Shown here: positions 1-12,500 of the stretch, piece after piece
How positions within the stretch are numbered: the stretch's first letter is position 1
Layout of the letters: each line of letters opens with the position of its first letter
Assembly: GCA_032622095.1 (NCBI GenBank)
Contig: CP136064.1
Location: 46,823,573-46,887,572, forward strand
Origin: Siphonodentalium dalli
Lineage: Eukaryota; Mollusca; Scaphopoda; Gadilida; Siphonodentaliidae
Length of the DNA stretch: 64,000 bases
Reading direction: 5' to 3'
Made by a program: the position numbers and the translations under genes
The notes under the pieces: generated by a model
Told to the model about the DNA's origin: nothing
The model's input: the letters and a program-made list of their open reading frames with translations, nothing else
Databases searched by the model: none

Positions 1-535
1 ATGGGGGGTCCGGGCTGGTCCGGGCTGTCAGCGTCGTTATGGGTAAACATAATCGGCGATGGTGGAATTTTGGGGGTTAATTGTTAGGCATTCGTGGGCG
101 ACTCGCCCTTGTATCTTCGTGAGTGTAGTCGAGGGTAGTTCCACAACACATATGTAAGGGGTTATTAGAAGTACGAGGACATTAAGGGGGTCCGGGCTGT
201 GAGTTTGTTTATTGGGGGCGCAATTTTGTAATTCTGGCTGAATCTGGGAAGTTTAGGGGTTTATAAGCGGCACTTCCGTTTGACCTTGACCACTCTCCGT
301 GCGTATTTGGGTTTCATTAACACCCTCGCACAGATATGAATACAAAAATCACACCTGGACGCAGCAGGGGCGGTCCGGGCTGTTAGCTTCAATTCGCGGC
401 GAACATTTTCGTCGATGCCGGCATTTTGAGGGTTAATAGCGACCCTGAGTGGGTTTCCATGACACCCATGCACTTATATTGGCCTTAAAATCACTCATAT
501 AGTCCATATGGGGGTCCGGGCGGTGTTTAGTCACA
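1..535. repeat. degenerate tandem repeat, units of about 140-185 bp
   Basis: The motif GGTCCGGGCTGT (with small changes) recurs near 7, 189, 372 and 512. It is followed in each unit by related text such as an AATTTTG or CATTTTGAGGGTTAAT stretch. The spacing is about 182, 183 and 140 bp. No coding frame makes sense here. The left end of the array lies outside the window. Confidence 0.5.
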
Positions 536-999
536 CCCTTCGTTTCCGAGCACACCATTGCCCACTACGACGAATAGCTTGAACGTAACCTGAAGCGTCA
601 GATACACAGTATCAGCATGGGTACCGATAGACAACAATTTTCCATTCGTACATTCATTCCACAATCAAGTATTTCTCGCTTGCTATTACGTGTAAGTGTA
701 TTCGCCTCGAGTGACGTGGAATTTAGAATTTTCTGACTCGCACTAATCCCTTCAATGGACAATGACCCATACATATCTAATGGAAGCTTCAATATTTGAG
801 GTCTTTGCAAATACAATAATTATTGATAATACATCTTTAGCTTTCGTACGCGAAATATAAAAACAACCATCTGGAGATTAAGACTCATGTTAATGTTGCA
901 TGGCCACACACTGACCGGTCTAAAAGCCGGGTATTAAAATATCTTCACGGCCATGTGGATAAGCGTCACGACGGCCCTGGGCAGTCATGAACTAACGGC
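536..999. other. upstream flank of the astacin gene, no feature seen
   Basis: This is unique-looking AT-rich DNA between the repeat array and the TATA box. I see no open frame with coding character and no recognised repeat. It presumably holds upstream promoter elements, but no transcription factor site can be assigned from sequence alone. Confidence 0.4.
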
Positions 1000-1007
1000 T
1001 ATATAAA
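1000..1007 (+). promoter_or_regulatory. TATA box of the astacin gene
   Basis: TATATAAA stands about 100 bp before the proposed start codon at 1104. That would put transcription initiation near 1030 and leave a 5' UTR of about 75 nt. The spacing is ideal for a TATA-driven gene. The assignment depends on the first exon being correct. Confidence 0.5.
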
Positions 1008-1103
1008 CTAAGAAATCTCTAAAGTTTGGAGCAGAAGCCTATTGTTTGACTTACAGATAAAGGAACGATATCGTCAGAAGTCGTCACCATTCTACACCCA
1101 ATT

Positions 1104-1118
1104 ATGAAGGAATTCAAT
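1104..1118 (+). CDS. astacin exon 1: start codon and first five residues
   Basis: ATG AAG GAA TTC AAT is followed directly by a perfect GTAAGT donor, phase 0. An A lies at -3 of the ATG. Exon 2 opens in phase 0 with a hydrophobic stretch and has no in-frame ATG of its own before an upstream stop, so a short upstream start exon is required. Joined, they give MKEFN plus a hydrophobic core, a textbook signal peptide. The TATA box about 100 bp upstream supports the choice. The rest of the exon is 5' UTR. Another unseen start exon remains possible. Confidence 0.6.
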
Positions 1119-4100
1119 GTAAGTTCATATAATCACACTCTGTAATAACGTATATGCAGTTCGGTGGCACGTCCCGTTCTCGGTATTTATATGTCCCGTT
1201 CTCGGTGTGAAAATTTTTCAACTCTGTGGAATTTCAACAGAAATGGAGCGTATTTCAAAGTGTTTAATTTATTTCTCCACGTTATCAATTAGGCCAGATA
1301 TTCCATCATATCGTTATCGATAAAAATGGATCGTATATATACCGTGTTTATATGAACAAGTACACACCTGCGAAGTGTATAAGCAAACTCTGGATAAAGT
1401 CAATACAGGTACTCAATCCGATCAGACGGTCCCCATACCATCAATATACAACAACAACAACAACAACAACAACATTTCTTCAAAATACGCTTTAGTTATC
1501 AGAATTTTTTTATTAAAATAATGCTAACCACTGTCAACTATGGTATCAAATTTCCCAAAACTTATTATTTATCAACATTTTGTTCAAACTGTAATTACTT
1601 TGAAGTTCGCTCCATTTTGTATTGAAATTCGACAGCGTTGAAAAAAATGGACACCGAGAACTGGACATATAATTACTGAGAACGGAACAAATGTCAGTTG
1701 AAAATCAAGTCACAAAAATAGTTTCCAAGTGATAAATTTATTTACAATATCATGAACAGTTTTAACAACGAACGCCGTTTGTGTTATATGTTTCTAAAAA
1801 TGAGACCATTAAAGCCATATTAAGCGCTTATTTCACTACTTCAAACTGATAATGTACTACTATTTGAAGAATTATTTTAAAAACTAGTTAAGGGCACGGA
1901 TTGCCTTCGTTATAGGCTCTTATAATTTACAAATAACTGTTACCAAGTTATGAAAAATTTCCTCAAGAATATACTAATAATATACTATAATGATAGTGTG
2001 AATGAGTGGCGAGGATTAATGAGCGCTATACCGGTATTTGTAAATATTTTTGTGGACCTTTCTAACCGAAGTTCATTAGTGGTGTCTCCGGAAGTTGAGT
2101 GCTTTGCTTATCACATACTCTTTACATACTATTTGTTTACATAACATAGCGTGTGTTTACATAACACAGAGTACTAACATGGCAATAACATGCAAATTAA
2201 GCGGAAATTATGATTGCTATAAGAACAAATTTTGTCTATAATACCATAGTCGTTCCGTTTACGATGCATTTGTAACCCAGTAACTGGTTACAATTGCGTC
2301 GTATTATTTTTCTGCACCAAAATCTGCCATATATGGCCCTGTGGCTGCGGACACACGTATCACAGTGGCCATATATCTTGTCGATGAAAAGAGTAATAAA
2401 ATCTATCTATGGCATAGTAGGTGTGACAATTTATTATGGTGGAGTTTGGTGATAATTGGTCGTCATAATTAATATGCAAGCCATGTTCCTGCTGAGTTTC
2501 CGCACAATGAGTCGACTCGACCAATTAACCAATGGCGTTTCACCGAGGCTGATCTCTATTCATTACGCTTTGCTTTATTGTATTATCTATACGATATTTA
2601 TAATTGCACGATTAATGGTCCAGAATTGTGTTTGACCGTGGCAATCTCTCATTCACTCACATATCATGCATGTAGTACGCTTTGTTGATATGATCTCAAT
2701 TCATGTTTATCCACTTATATTCCATGCGTATTAAGACAGTTCCCCAATTGCGTTTTTTATGTTGCGACGTTTAGTTATTCGTATAATTCCGCTAATATTA
2801 TCACGTGGGCAAATGAAGCTGTGTCGAAACTGTTGGAGGAAATGCAGCTGCGAGAAAATATATGGAATAAACAAAGCGAACTATACAAGGACACAAAAAC
2901 AAGAAAAAGACTGATTATAACGAACTTTCGAGGACTTATTATGCGAATATGCAGCAGGCGACATTGATAGCTATGGCATATCAATTATGACAACCAATTG
3001 TCACCAAACTCCACCATAATCAATCTGAAGTTAATGGCACCTATCTCATGACACATTGACCCGGTGTATAACTGTTCAGCACTGGAGTTAGCCGTTTGGT
3101 CGCACATAGGCCGACATAGGCCGACATATAAACAAAACAAAATTGTGTTTAATTAATACATAATGGTGATGTGTTCTGCCAATTTTGATGCATTATTTTT
3201 ATATACATAAATTGAAGAAGATAATTCGCTGTGAGTCGCAATGTTAATACTTCAAATCACTTTAATTCTTTAGACATGATACTCTCTAACATGGAAATCA
3301 GTTTTTTCAAATGCACGTACAGTCCGTATAATTATTTAGTCCGTGTGTCGACCTGGTTTGACCCCGTGACCTAACTTTACTATTTGCATCACATTTCAGG
3401 TAATACTGGTTGTCATAGTATTATGCAGTCTGCATCTCACGACCGGGCGCCATACTATCGACCAATCATTGCAAGGTGTTCTCGATAAACATGGAGGTAA
3501 GAATTGCATGTTATATATATATATATCGGATAAAACGAAAAACCGCAAAGGCCGGGCATGGCAAATTTGCTCGGCATTTCTATCCAGGCGTAAGATGTAA
3601 TGGATAATATTCGAAGCAGAGGGTATTCGGTAAAAGAATCGACGAGGCGCTTGCGCCGTGTTGATTCATGACCGAATACCCGATACTGAGAATATTATCT
3701 AACTTAAAACCCACCCATCGAACTGCCAGTGCATGGAGCCAACTATCCAGTTGGTCTGGCCTACAGCTCTGTCTTGATTACCTGAGTATACGCCCACAAT
3801 TCAGCATGGACAGTTATTCCTGTCTACGGCGAAAAGTAACACGTTTAAATTATTATTTCATTCGAATCCGGACTCGCCAGTTGAGGGACGTTTCCTCCGA
3901 AGTTTGTCGTTGCGCTGTGTATTTGGCTGGTATGAGCTCTATATTTCTGTCTAATTTTATTTGTTTATTTTTCTTTCTTGATTTAAATATACCCCATCCA
4001 ATTCGACATGAAATAAATTAACATCCCATAAGACATTTATCAGGCAATAAAACACGAATAATAATGGCAATTGACGATGGTCGTTTTCATATGCATGCAT

Positions 4101-6473
4101 CATGCACCAATACAGCACCACACGAAACATCCATAATAATGTGATCAGAATGAGCATAAATAGCTTATTCTCGAAGGTGCTCTTCAATTTTCATATATGG
4201 TTGGTAATGAAGTAAAACGATCTTTATAAAATGTGATTTTTCGAATATTCTGGCGTCAAACAACACGAAACCTGGTAAAACCGCTTCATTATTCAGAAGT
4301 CGAACGCACACAAGAATCTTTCATAAATGTGTTTACTGATTCTTTCTCATTGTTGTCTGATGTAGAATACGTAAGAATAGAAGCGTTATAGAGTCTAATC
4401 GTATGGGGTTTCTTGAATTTCCAATTATTATCTGAAAGACACTTACTAGCTTGAATTCTAAGTGTCATCATTTGACTTATAGTTTATACCCAGGAACGTG
4501 GCTAGATGTGACTCAGAGCAGTATGACAGTTTAATTTCGCACACCCATCCCCTGGAGGTTAGATGTTTCAAACTGAATGGTATTCTAACATTTCCAGTTA
4601 TTGAACCGTGGTTGGCAAATTCTCATCAGTCAATCGCGTATGCATGATGCCCAGCTTTTTCCACACCACGATGACCTTACATATACCTTTAAGTATCACC
4701 CCATACACAAGTTAACAAATGGTCAATGCACAATTGTATAACCTGTGTATTTTTCTTTGAAACAGCATTCAATCGCGTAAATAGTGCATATATATATATA
4801 TCGTTCAATATATAGTTGATTAGTTATCAGCTAACCTAACTCGCAATGTCGCGTAATTCATTTGTTTCCAACCTTGTGGCTTGGAAATTCCTAACTGTAC
4901 CTATATTATTGTGGGGACGAATTATAAAACAATTTGAAATATGAGCCCGAACACTGCAAAATCCTAGCATCTATGAAGTCTAACTCCAGGATAATTCAGA
5001 CTTCGATTTGTTTTTTGGAACATTTTTAAATCCGAAGAATGACGTTTTGTGATGCCATTTGGATATACAATTTATGAGAATATGTAATAATTATGTTGCG
5101 AAAGAGTATTGTCTATTCCAACCATATGTCCACAGCAGAGGGTTTCACATCAATTTAACCTAGGCAACGCCGGGTATCCCTGCTAGTAAGTTATAAGGAT
5201 GCAGCTTCAATTCTGGAGGATTTAGTTTGTGAAAAAAATGACCACCTGATTGTTGACACAATAAGCCACCTTAAAGTGAAACACTCTCTTGATCAGGTCA
5301 GATTAGCAAATAATCTTGCCCATGCATATATTCGTAAATTTGATACAAAAAATAGACAGAAAAATCCGTCATTATTATAAACGATGAATATGCAGTGAAA
5401 TTGTTAAATTACTTCTTCGGTTAAAACACGCTTTTAAAAAAAAATAACTCTTAAAGTTTTTTTTATATTTTTGAGCGTCTCCGTTATTTATTCAATATAT
5501 ACACCTCTCTCGAATAAATCTGGATACTTATTTTGAAATATAATCCTAACTTCGCGTGGTATCTGTTACTCAAATTGAATACCAATCGCTATCTAATCGT
5601 GAATATTGTTTTATACCTAATACTTGGCGAATTGGCTGTTTATTATCAATAAAACGTCCTCAATAAATGAGCGAATATTTACATTTGTACGTAGCTCAAA
5701 CGTTGTGTTCTCTGAAATGGCAAGTCGATGTGATTGGATTTTTTTTACAATCTGTTTTTTTGTTACATTCTTCCAGTTTATAGATAGTGTTTGAGTGCTA
5801 ACTTATCAGTTTTATTTATTGACACAATTCATTAAAGGCCCACTTAATTTTCGAGTCACCGATTATTTTTTTTAAAGTGCCTTGATATACGGTTCTAATA
5901 ACAATCTATGCAATAAATTATGATTAAATACTATAATGTATCACCAATTGAAACGTCGTTGTCTCAGAAGATGCCCATAGAGAAATAGAAAACAGCTGAA
6001 ATCATAGAAAGATCCCCCGTTATGCCTCACAGAATGCAACAAAATTCAAATAAAAGTGTATTTTCAAAGGAAAGGGAGTAACTCTATCTTAGATCTAGGG
6101 TTATTCCCCCTCCATTGAAAATAATACACTTTTCACTGTAAAACAGATGAAACAAAAGCACAAAAACATGTCGGCAACTCAACAAAAACAACATGTTTAC
6201 AGTTTATTACACCGAATAAGTTGATAATACAATGTTTTGGAGCTCCCTCTTTCAAATGTTATATAATATGGCATATTATTTTATGTATGTGATCTAGGGG
6301 TTCGAAAATTAAGTTGGTATTTAAGTCCATACTATATATGTCTTTAATCCACAGAGTTGCCTCACAAAGACGGTCATGCGGTTGAACCCTCTGATATCGT
6401 AGAACTGGACATCAAACTAACCAAGAGCGAGGCTGAAGACAGGAAACATTCAAAGTAAGTGTGCGCATGATCG

Positions 6474-6517
<44 letters not shown>

Positions 6518-9500
6518 CACGGTGTGGAATCACGTAGTTTCGACTGGATGTATATCACGAGGCGATCACAAACGGTACCAAAAACGAGGAAAACGGTAAT
6601 AAGCTAGGACATATAACATATTACATACTAGCTTGGCTGCTACGAGCATATGCTATACTATTTTTCAAACAAGTTGGTACCTCATTTGTGTCAAACGCGC
6701 ATTTGTTTGCTCTAGCATTCTCACCATTCAGTTGTATGGTCCATGTATGGACTTGTGTATTCCAAGAACCTTTTAGTCAGAACGTTATCAGAATGTTATA
6801 TAATACAACTGAGTATTTCGGAACAAATAAGGTATCAACTTGTTTAAAAAAAATAAACTACCATATGCTCGTAAGAGTCAAAATGCAATGTTTGTGTCAG
6901 TTCCTCGTATATTATGTATTTGTACGGTTGCGCTCGCCTCGGCCATTTTGAATGCGTGGTACTCACCAACCTCGCAACCACGTGATTCCCCACCGTGTTT
7001 ATGGTATGTTGTAATTGGAATAACATCATGCTATTCTCCGAAATGATTACACGCTTTTGCTACTAAGCTCATATTCATTTATACATTGGTGAATAGTGTC
7101 ACATTGTATTACCCCCCCCCCCTCCTCGACCCTGAGGTGGTTCGGGGTATATAGTCGAGGGCACCGTCTAAACTTTTAACTGGGATATAAGTTATTGGAT
7201 TTCGTTGTCCTTTCGGCACAGAGTGGTTAAAGGATACCCACATAATACGGGTTTCGTCCATTTAATTTTAATATTTCTACAGTTACGGCACTTCTCGTAC
7301 TATTTAATTTTAATATTTCTAGAGTTACGTCACTCGTCGTACTTGGAACTTTGTGTTCTTACGAACATTTCACTGTGTAACTCTGGTGCGATTCGTCAGA
7401 TTCGGTTGGGCTTGGTCGGTAATCACACAGCTTGGGGGGGGGGGGGGGGGTACACAATACCGGGTTCTTTCCGAAATTCGATCTTACTGGAGCTATGGCA
7501 CTTGCTGGACTTAATGTTAATGTTAAGTACGAACATATTACCTCGCAAATTGGTTGCGCTGTGTGGTGATCACCCAGTTTGGGAGAAAGGATACCTACTT
7601 ACGGTGGGGTTCGCCATTTATACTTACTGGCTGTTAATTGTCATTCAGTGTACATATATATTGCTTTGTAACTAAAGTATCAACAAAGGTTGAATTGCTA
7701 ACATACCAGCTTTGATGGACTTACACAAACATGCAGCGGTTATCGTCTATGAAATTTGCCCACGCAGAGTTATTGGCCATTTAACCTGGGAGCCAGGAAA
7801 TGTCAGTTTGTTTCCATATATATGTGACCCGCCATATCAAATCCAGTCGTAAGTCGGGATTTTTGTACCCTGTGCCAATGCATTCTCTTATATATGCGAG
7901 TCGACCATAGGTCGTCTCGCATATATAAGAGAATGCATTGGCCTAACAATTTTTTATCATTTTAAAAAAATAAATGTTTCTTACAATTTTTAGGACATAA
8001 AATAAAATACATCCATTTCCCTGCAGGGAGCCCCACACATATATAGAAGCATTTAGAAGAGTGTCGTCTGCTCATGTTTGTCTGGGGCTCTGTATGGGTG
8101 AAATTATAAAATTGTTAAAGAATACAAGAACAAATTATTAAAATTATAAAAAATTGTTAGGCCAATGCATTCTCTTATATATGCGAGGCGACCTATGGTC
8201 GACTCGCATATATAAGAGAATGCATTGGCACAGGGTAAAACAAATCCCGACTTACGACTGGATTTGATATGGCGGGTCACATGTGTGCAACACACAGCAT
8301 TGTTTCTGAAGTACCAGACGGTGGATCTGAATATATTTAGCGATCTGCTATGGTGTTAGATCAATGTGAGCGACAGTATATGGGGAGAGGGACGTCACAG
8401 AGTAGATCATGTCAAGAATATCTACTCTGGCTATACATACATCCATATAAATCATACCTCACCAGTTAATAACCTGGGAACTATTTGATGTTCTGCCCTG
8501 CCCATGAGGGGGGTTTGTCCGAGAGCGGATTTCCCCCCGACTAATTGTTTGCGTATGTGTCCAAGAACGCCCCCTGTTATGGCAGGGAAGGTTATAACAC
8601 AGGCCCCTGTATGGGGAAAATAGCAGATATACCACGTTTACCACACAAGTGGTTCGTATAGTATATAGTGTGATATCGGGCATGTGGTTTATAACAATGT
8701 AAAATCAGTACAGGTAATATATTTATAATATTTATAATATATTGCACGGTTTAAGTGACTTTGTTGAGCTGATTTTGATTTGCATCGCTTATAATCATGT
8801 AATTTCTTCATGGAAATAATTCAATGCGAATCGCGATATCGACTCACAAAAGGCACAAAAATCATACAATCTCGAGCTGGGACCACCCCTATTGTGAGAT
8901 ATATTATGAAGAAACAAGTCTTAACAATAAAAAAATATTCCCTACGTCGTTTGTTCAACGTTATAAAGTTCCCAGTCAGGAAGGTCGTGCTGAACGGGTG
9001 TAATATGATATCTACGGGCGTAGCCATAGTAGAGATTCATGACATGATCTAGTCACTAAGTTGACGAAACGTGTGTCCCGATTCCCTATAGAATGTATAT
9101 ACCATAATATGTATATGTTTAAACGACATGGTACTCCAATACGATGTTTTCACCTCTGAGCAAACGTTGAGCATTGCCAACCTCTCTATAGTGATCGTCG
9201 CGGTCATATAAGCCACGCTTATTCAATCGTCACCCTCATTGAATCGGCTTACCGATCTCTGCCTCGTCCACACCCGATCACCATTACGGATTATTTTTTA
9301 TTTGAATATCTCGAGTTGAACGAAGTATGTTTAGTCCCGCGAAGACTAGGCAATCCCAATATATTTCTGTATTCATGCCGACATACATGTACAGTTTGTA
9401 TTCTCCATTCGTGAAACAAGTTTTATCAAAGATAATTATATATTATTTATTGCGAGTATATGTTTCCAATCCCGTCGTGTTTTATTTGCGAAAATGTTAC

Positions 9501-12500
9501 AAATGTTACAACAACACTATATAATGGTTCGATTGGAGCAAAATCTTGTAACACGACATCGTTAACAAAATAAATGACATTGCTGGTATTGACATTTGAC
9601 GTCGTAATTACAAAATGTGCCAAACCTGTAGAGATCAGGTAGAGAAATTCCACCTATTCCAGACCCGATTGAAATATGTATACCAAAGTCAACATGACGA
9701 AGTATCATAAAATGTTAAAAATAAGAGGAAAGCTACCAACACTTAAACTATGAATATAGGCGAACAAAATTATTGTGTACCGCCACCACACAATCGAAGA
9801 TGAGTGCTCGGTATTATATGAATATTCAGAAGGGCAAGGGCATTCTCCAATATCATATCACTGTGTATTTCCGAGCGTCACTCAGCGGGAAGTAGCGATT
9901 AGCCAGATTGACGCTTATATGGTCTCACAAATGTTAAGTGTATAATTTGTCAGTGTCTCTCATGTGTCTAGTTTTGATAAGTAGAGAATTGAAACTTAAA
10001 ACTTGATACGAAAACAATAAACTGGTGTGCCAATAGTCATGCACGATAGATAGGTTTGGCATATAAATAAGATAGGGTAGGATAGTTTACTCTTCCAAAA
10101 TTATACAGTTATTATGCAATGAGGTGTACAGTATGTGTTTTTCTTGTAGGACTTCAGTTTGTGGTAACTTGTCACCCACAACCTGGACGAGTACAAGCAA
10201 AACACATACTGTACTCAACAATCTATACACACATTTGTAGTATATGTGTGTTTCACTGATTCGCTTGCCAATAGAGTTACTCCGTGGGGTCAACCGAAGT
10301 CACGATGACTTTTATAAAAGTCATATTGGAAGAATATGACTTTCGGGATTCCTGTGATGTCAGGTAGGATATTCTTGACACTTTCGGAGTCCAGTATGAC
10401 TTTTTCCCTGATTATCATGTGACGGCTTTTGCCCAAATCAGAAATATTGTTAATAAAGGGATGAATAAAAACACATATATATTACTCAAAACAAGTTAAC
10501 ACAAATAAGAATGTATTATATGTTGTATATTACGAATGGCATATGACATTTGGCTGAGGACATTTAACTAATATGACAACTGGATTTGACAATAAAGTGA
10601 AGTTCTAAAAATATTTGTTTTCTATATATAGGCGCAGATGGAGAAGGAACGCTTCGACAATATATAGCCGATGGACGAACGGAATCATTCCATATACTAT
10701 TAGCGAAGATTTCTGTGAGTATTATGTAACATTTAATTAAATAATACTAATGTTTAGCATTTGTAAAGCGCCTTATCCGATGTGGGCCAAAGCGTCAACT
10801 TATTTATAACCCTGGTGTGCCTAAACACTCGGTGACCATGCATATACTGCTCAGGCGGGAAGAGATACAACCGAGAGTAAACCACGTGGCCAACTGACAA
10901 GATAATCTCTCTCATCTGCTGATAATCAGGTACCCTTATACGGCATGGTGGTGTAAAGCAGACACAATACTTGCTCAAGGGTCACAACCTTGCGCGAGTT
11001 TCAAACAGTGTACAATCCAACACTTGTACATTGCTCAATGGGGTCAAGCCGCTTTGGGTGAAACTCGCAATAGAATACCGACCGGCTGCGAACTGTGTTG
11101 ACAGCGAAGACAAGTTCAACGCGCTAACCACTGGACCACGGAGCTCCACATTACTAAATAGATTATCGCATTTAGTAGAGGCTCTTATGTTCATTTTTTG
11201 GCTCCCGTGTGCATTTTGTGAAGAAATATAGCCACTATGCTCATGATGTTGCCTGATATCTGGGGCACCAGAAAACAAATGTTAGACACCTGGGGGTCGC
11301 GACTGGGTGGATTTATGACGTCATCAAGATGGCCGCCATCCAACATTTCAGAGTAGGCACTGGATCAGTTTGATTAATAGCTAGTAGTGAATTTATAGTA
11401 GGAAATATAATATTTCTCTACTGTTGTGACACTATGATAACAGGCTTCACTTTGACAGAAAAATTGACCACATTTAACCAAGATGGCCGCCAAAATGGCG
11501 ACCGAAGTTCGGAAAAATGATGAATTTTCACACATGTCTCTTAAAACATTCACGGTTGTTTGAAATCGGTGGCTAATATCAACTTAATTTTAAGTACATT
11601 TGAATACCTAACCATTTGAACATGATAATATGTCATACTTTGGGGTCTTATTCATACAAAATTTCGTCAAAATATTAATTCATAAATATGCTATGAAATT
11701 TTACCAAATATCGATTTTGTAATTCAAGCCAAGTGTTAGCCAGAAAATAGCTGAATTTGATGAGAAACATTTGCAACAGGTTTAAACATATAGATTGCCA
11801 TATAATTACAACCAAAAAAGTGCATCTGTATTCAAGATGGCGACCAAAATGGTTGCCAAAATTGATAAATCACTAAAATTTGTCAAATTTTAATTGATAT
11901 CACTCCTAATGTGCGATTTAGTTAATATAGGTGAATATATTTGCTCCATGTTGGCGTAATAACATGGAGACATGAAACAAAATGAATAGTTTGTGAACAA
12001 TGGCTGTTTATACTCAAGAATTCGAGAGAATGAAAATTCGAAAATGAGATGAAATCATCAAAATGCCAACCATGAATAATTTCAGAGTTGGCATTGAGTC
12101 TGGGAGGAAAATTTAGATAGTGAAATGATTATGTTTCGCGACCAATAATACCATTGGATCACACTTCCTCTTGACGGTGCAATTTGACCTCAAAATCCAA
12201 GATGGCTCCCAAAACGGCGACCGAAATTCTAATAATTGATGATTTTTCACACTCGCCTCTTAAATTATTCACAGTGGTTTGAAATCGGTGGCTACCAGCA
12301 ACCTTATTTTAAATGAATTATACTATCTAATCATTCGCCAACCATGATATGTTAGATTAACATATTATTATCTATATGAATCTAAATTCAGGATGGTGAC
12401 TCAGATGGTTACCAAAATGGAGAAATCATCCAAATTTGCTAGTTTTCATTGATAACGCTCCTAATGTGGGTTTCAGTGACTACTGGTAAACATATTTGTT

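Noticed and set aside
7205-7675. 156-codon open frame
   Set aside because: Crosses a G run, contains a local repeat, and has no domain or splice context.
7874-8229. Paired hairpins as a CRISPR-like array or tRNA cluster
   Set aside because: The repeats are inverted copies within one element with terminal inverted repeats in a eukaryotic intron; no spacers and no tRNA fold.
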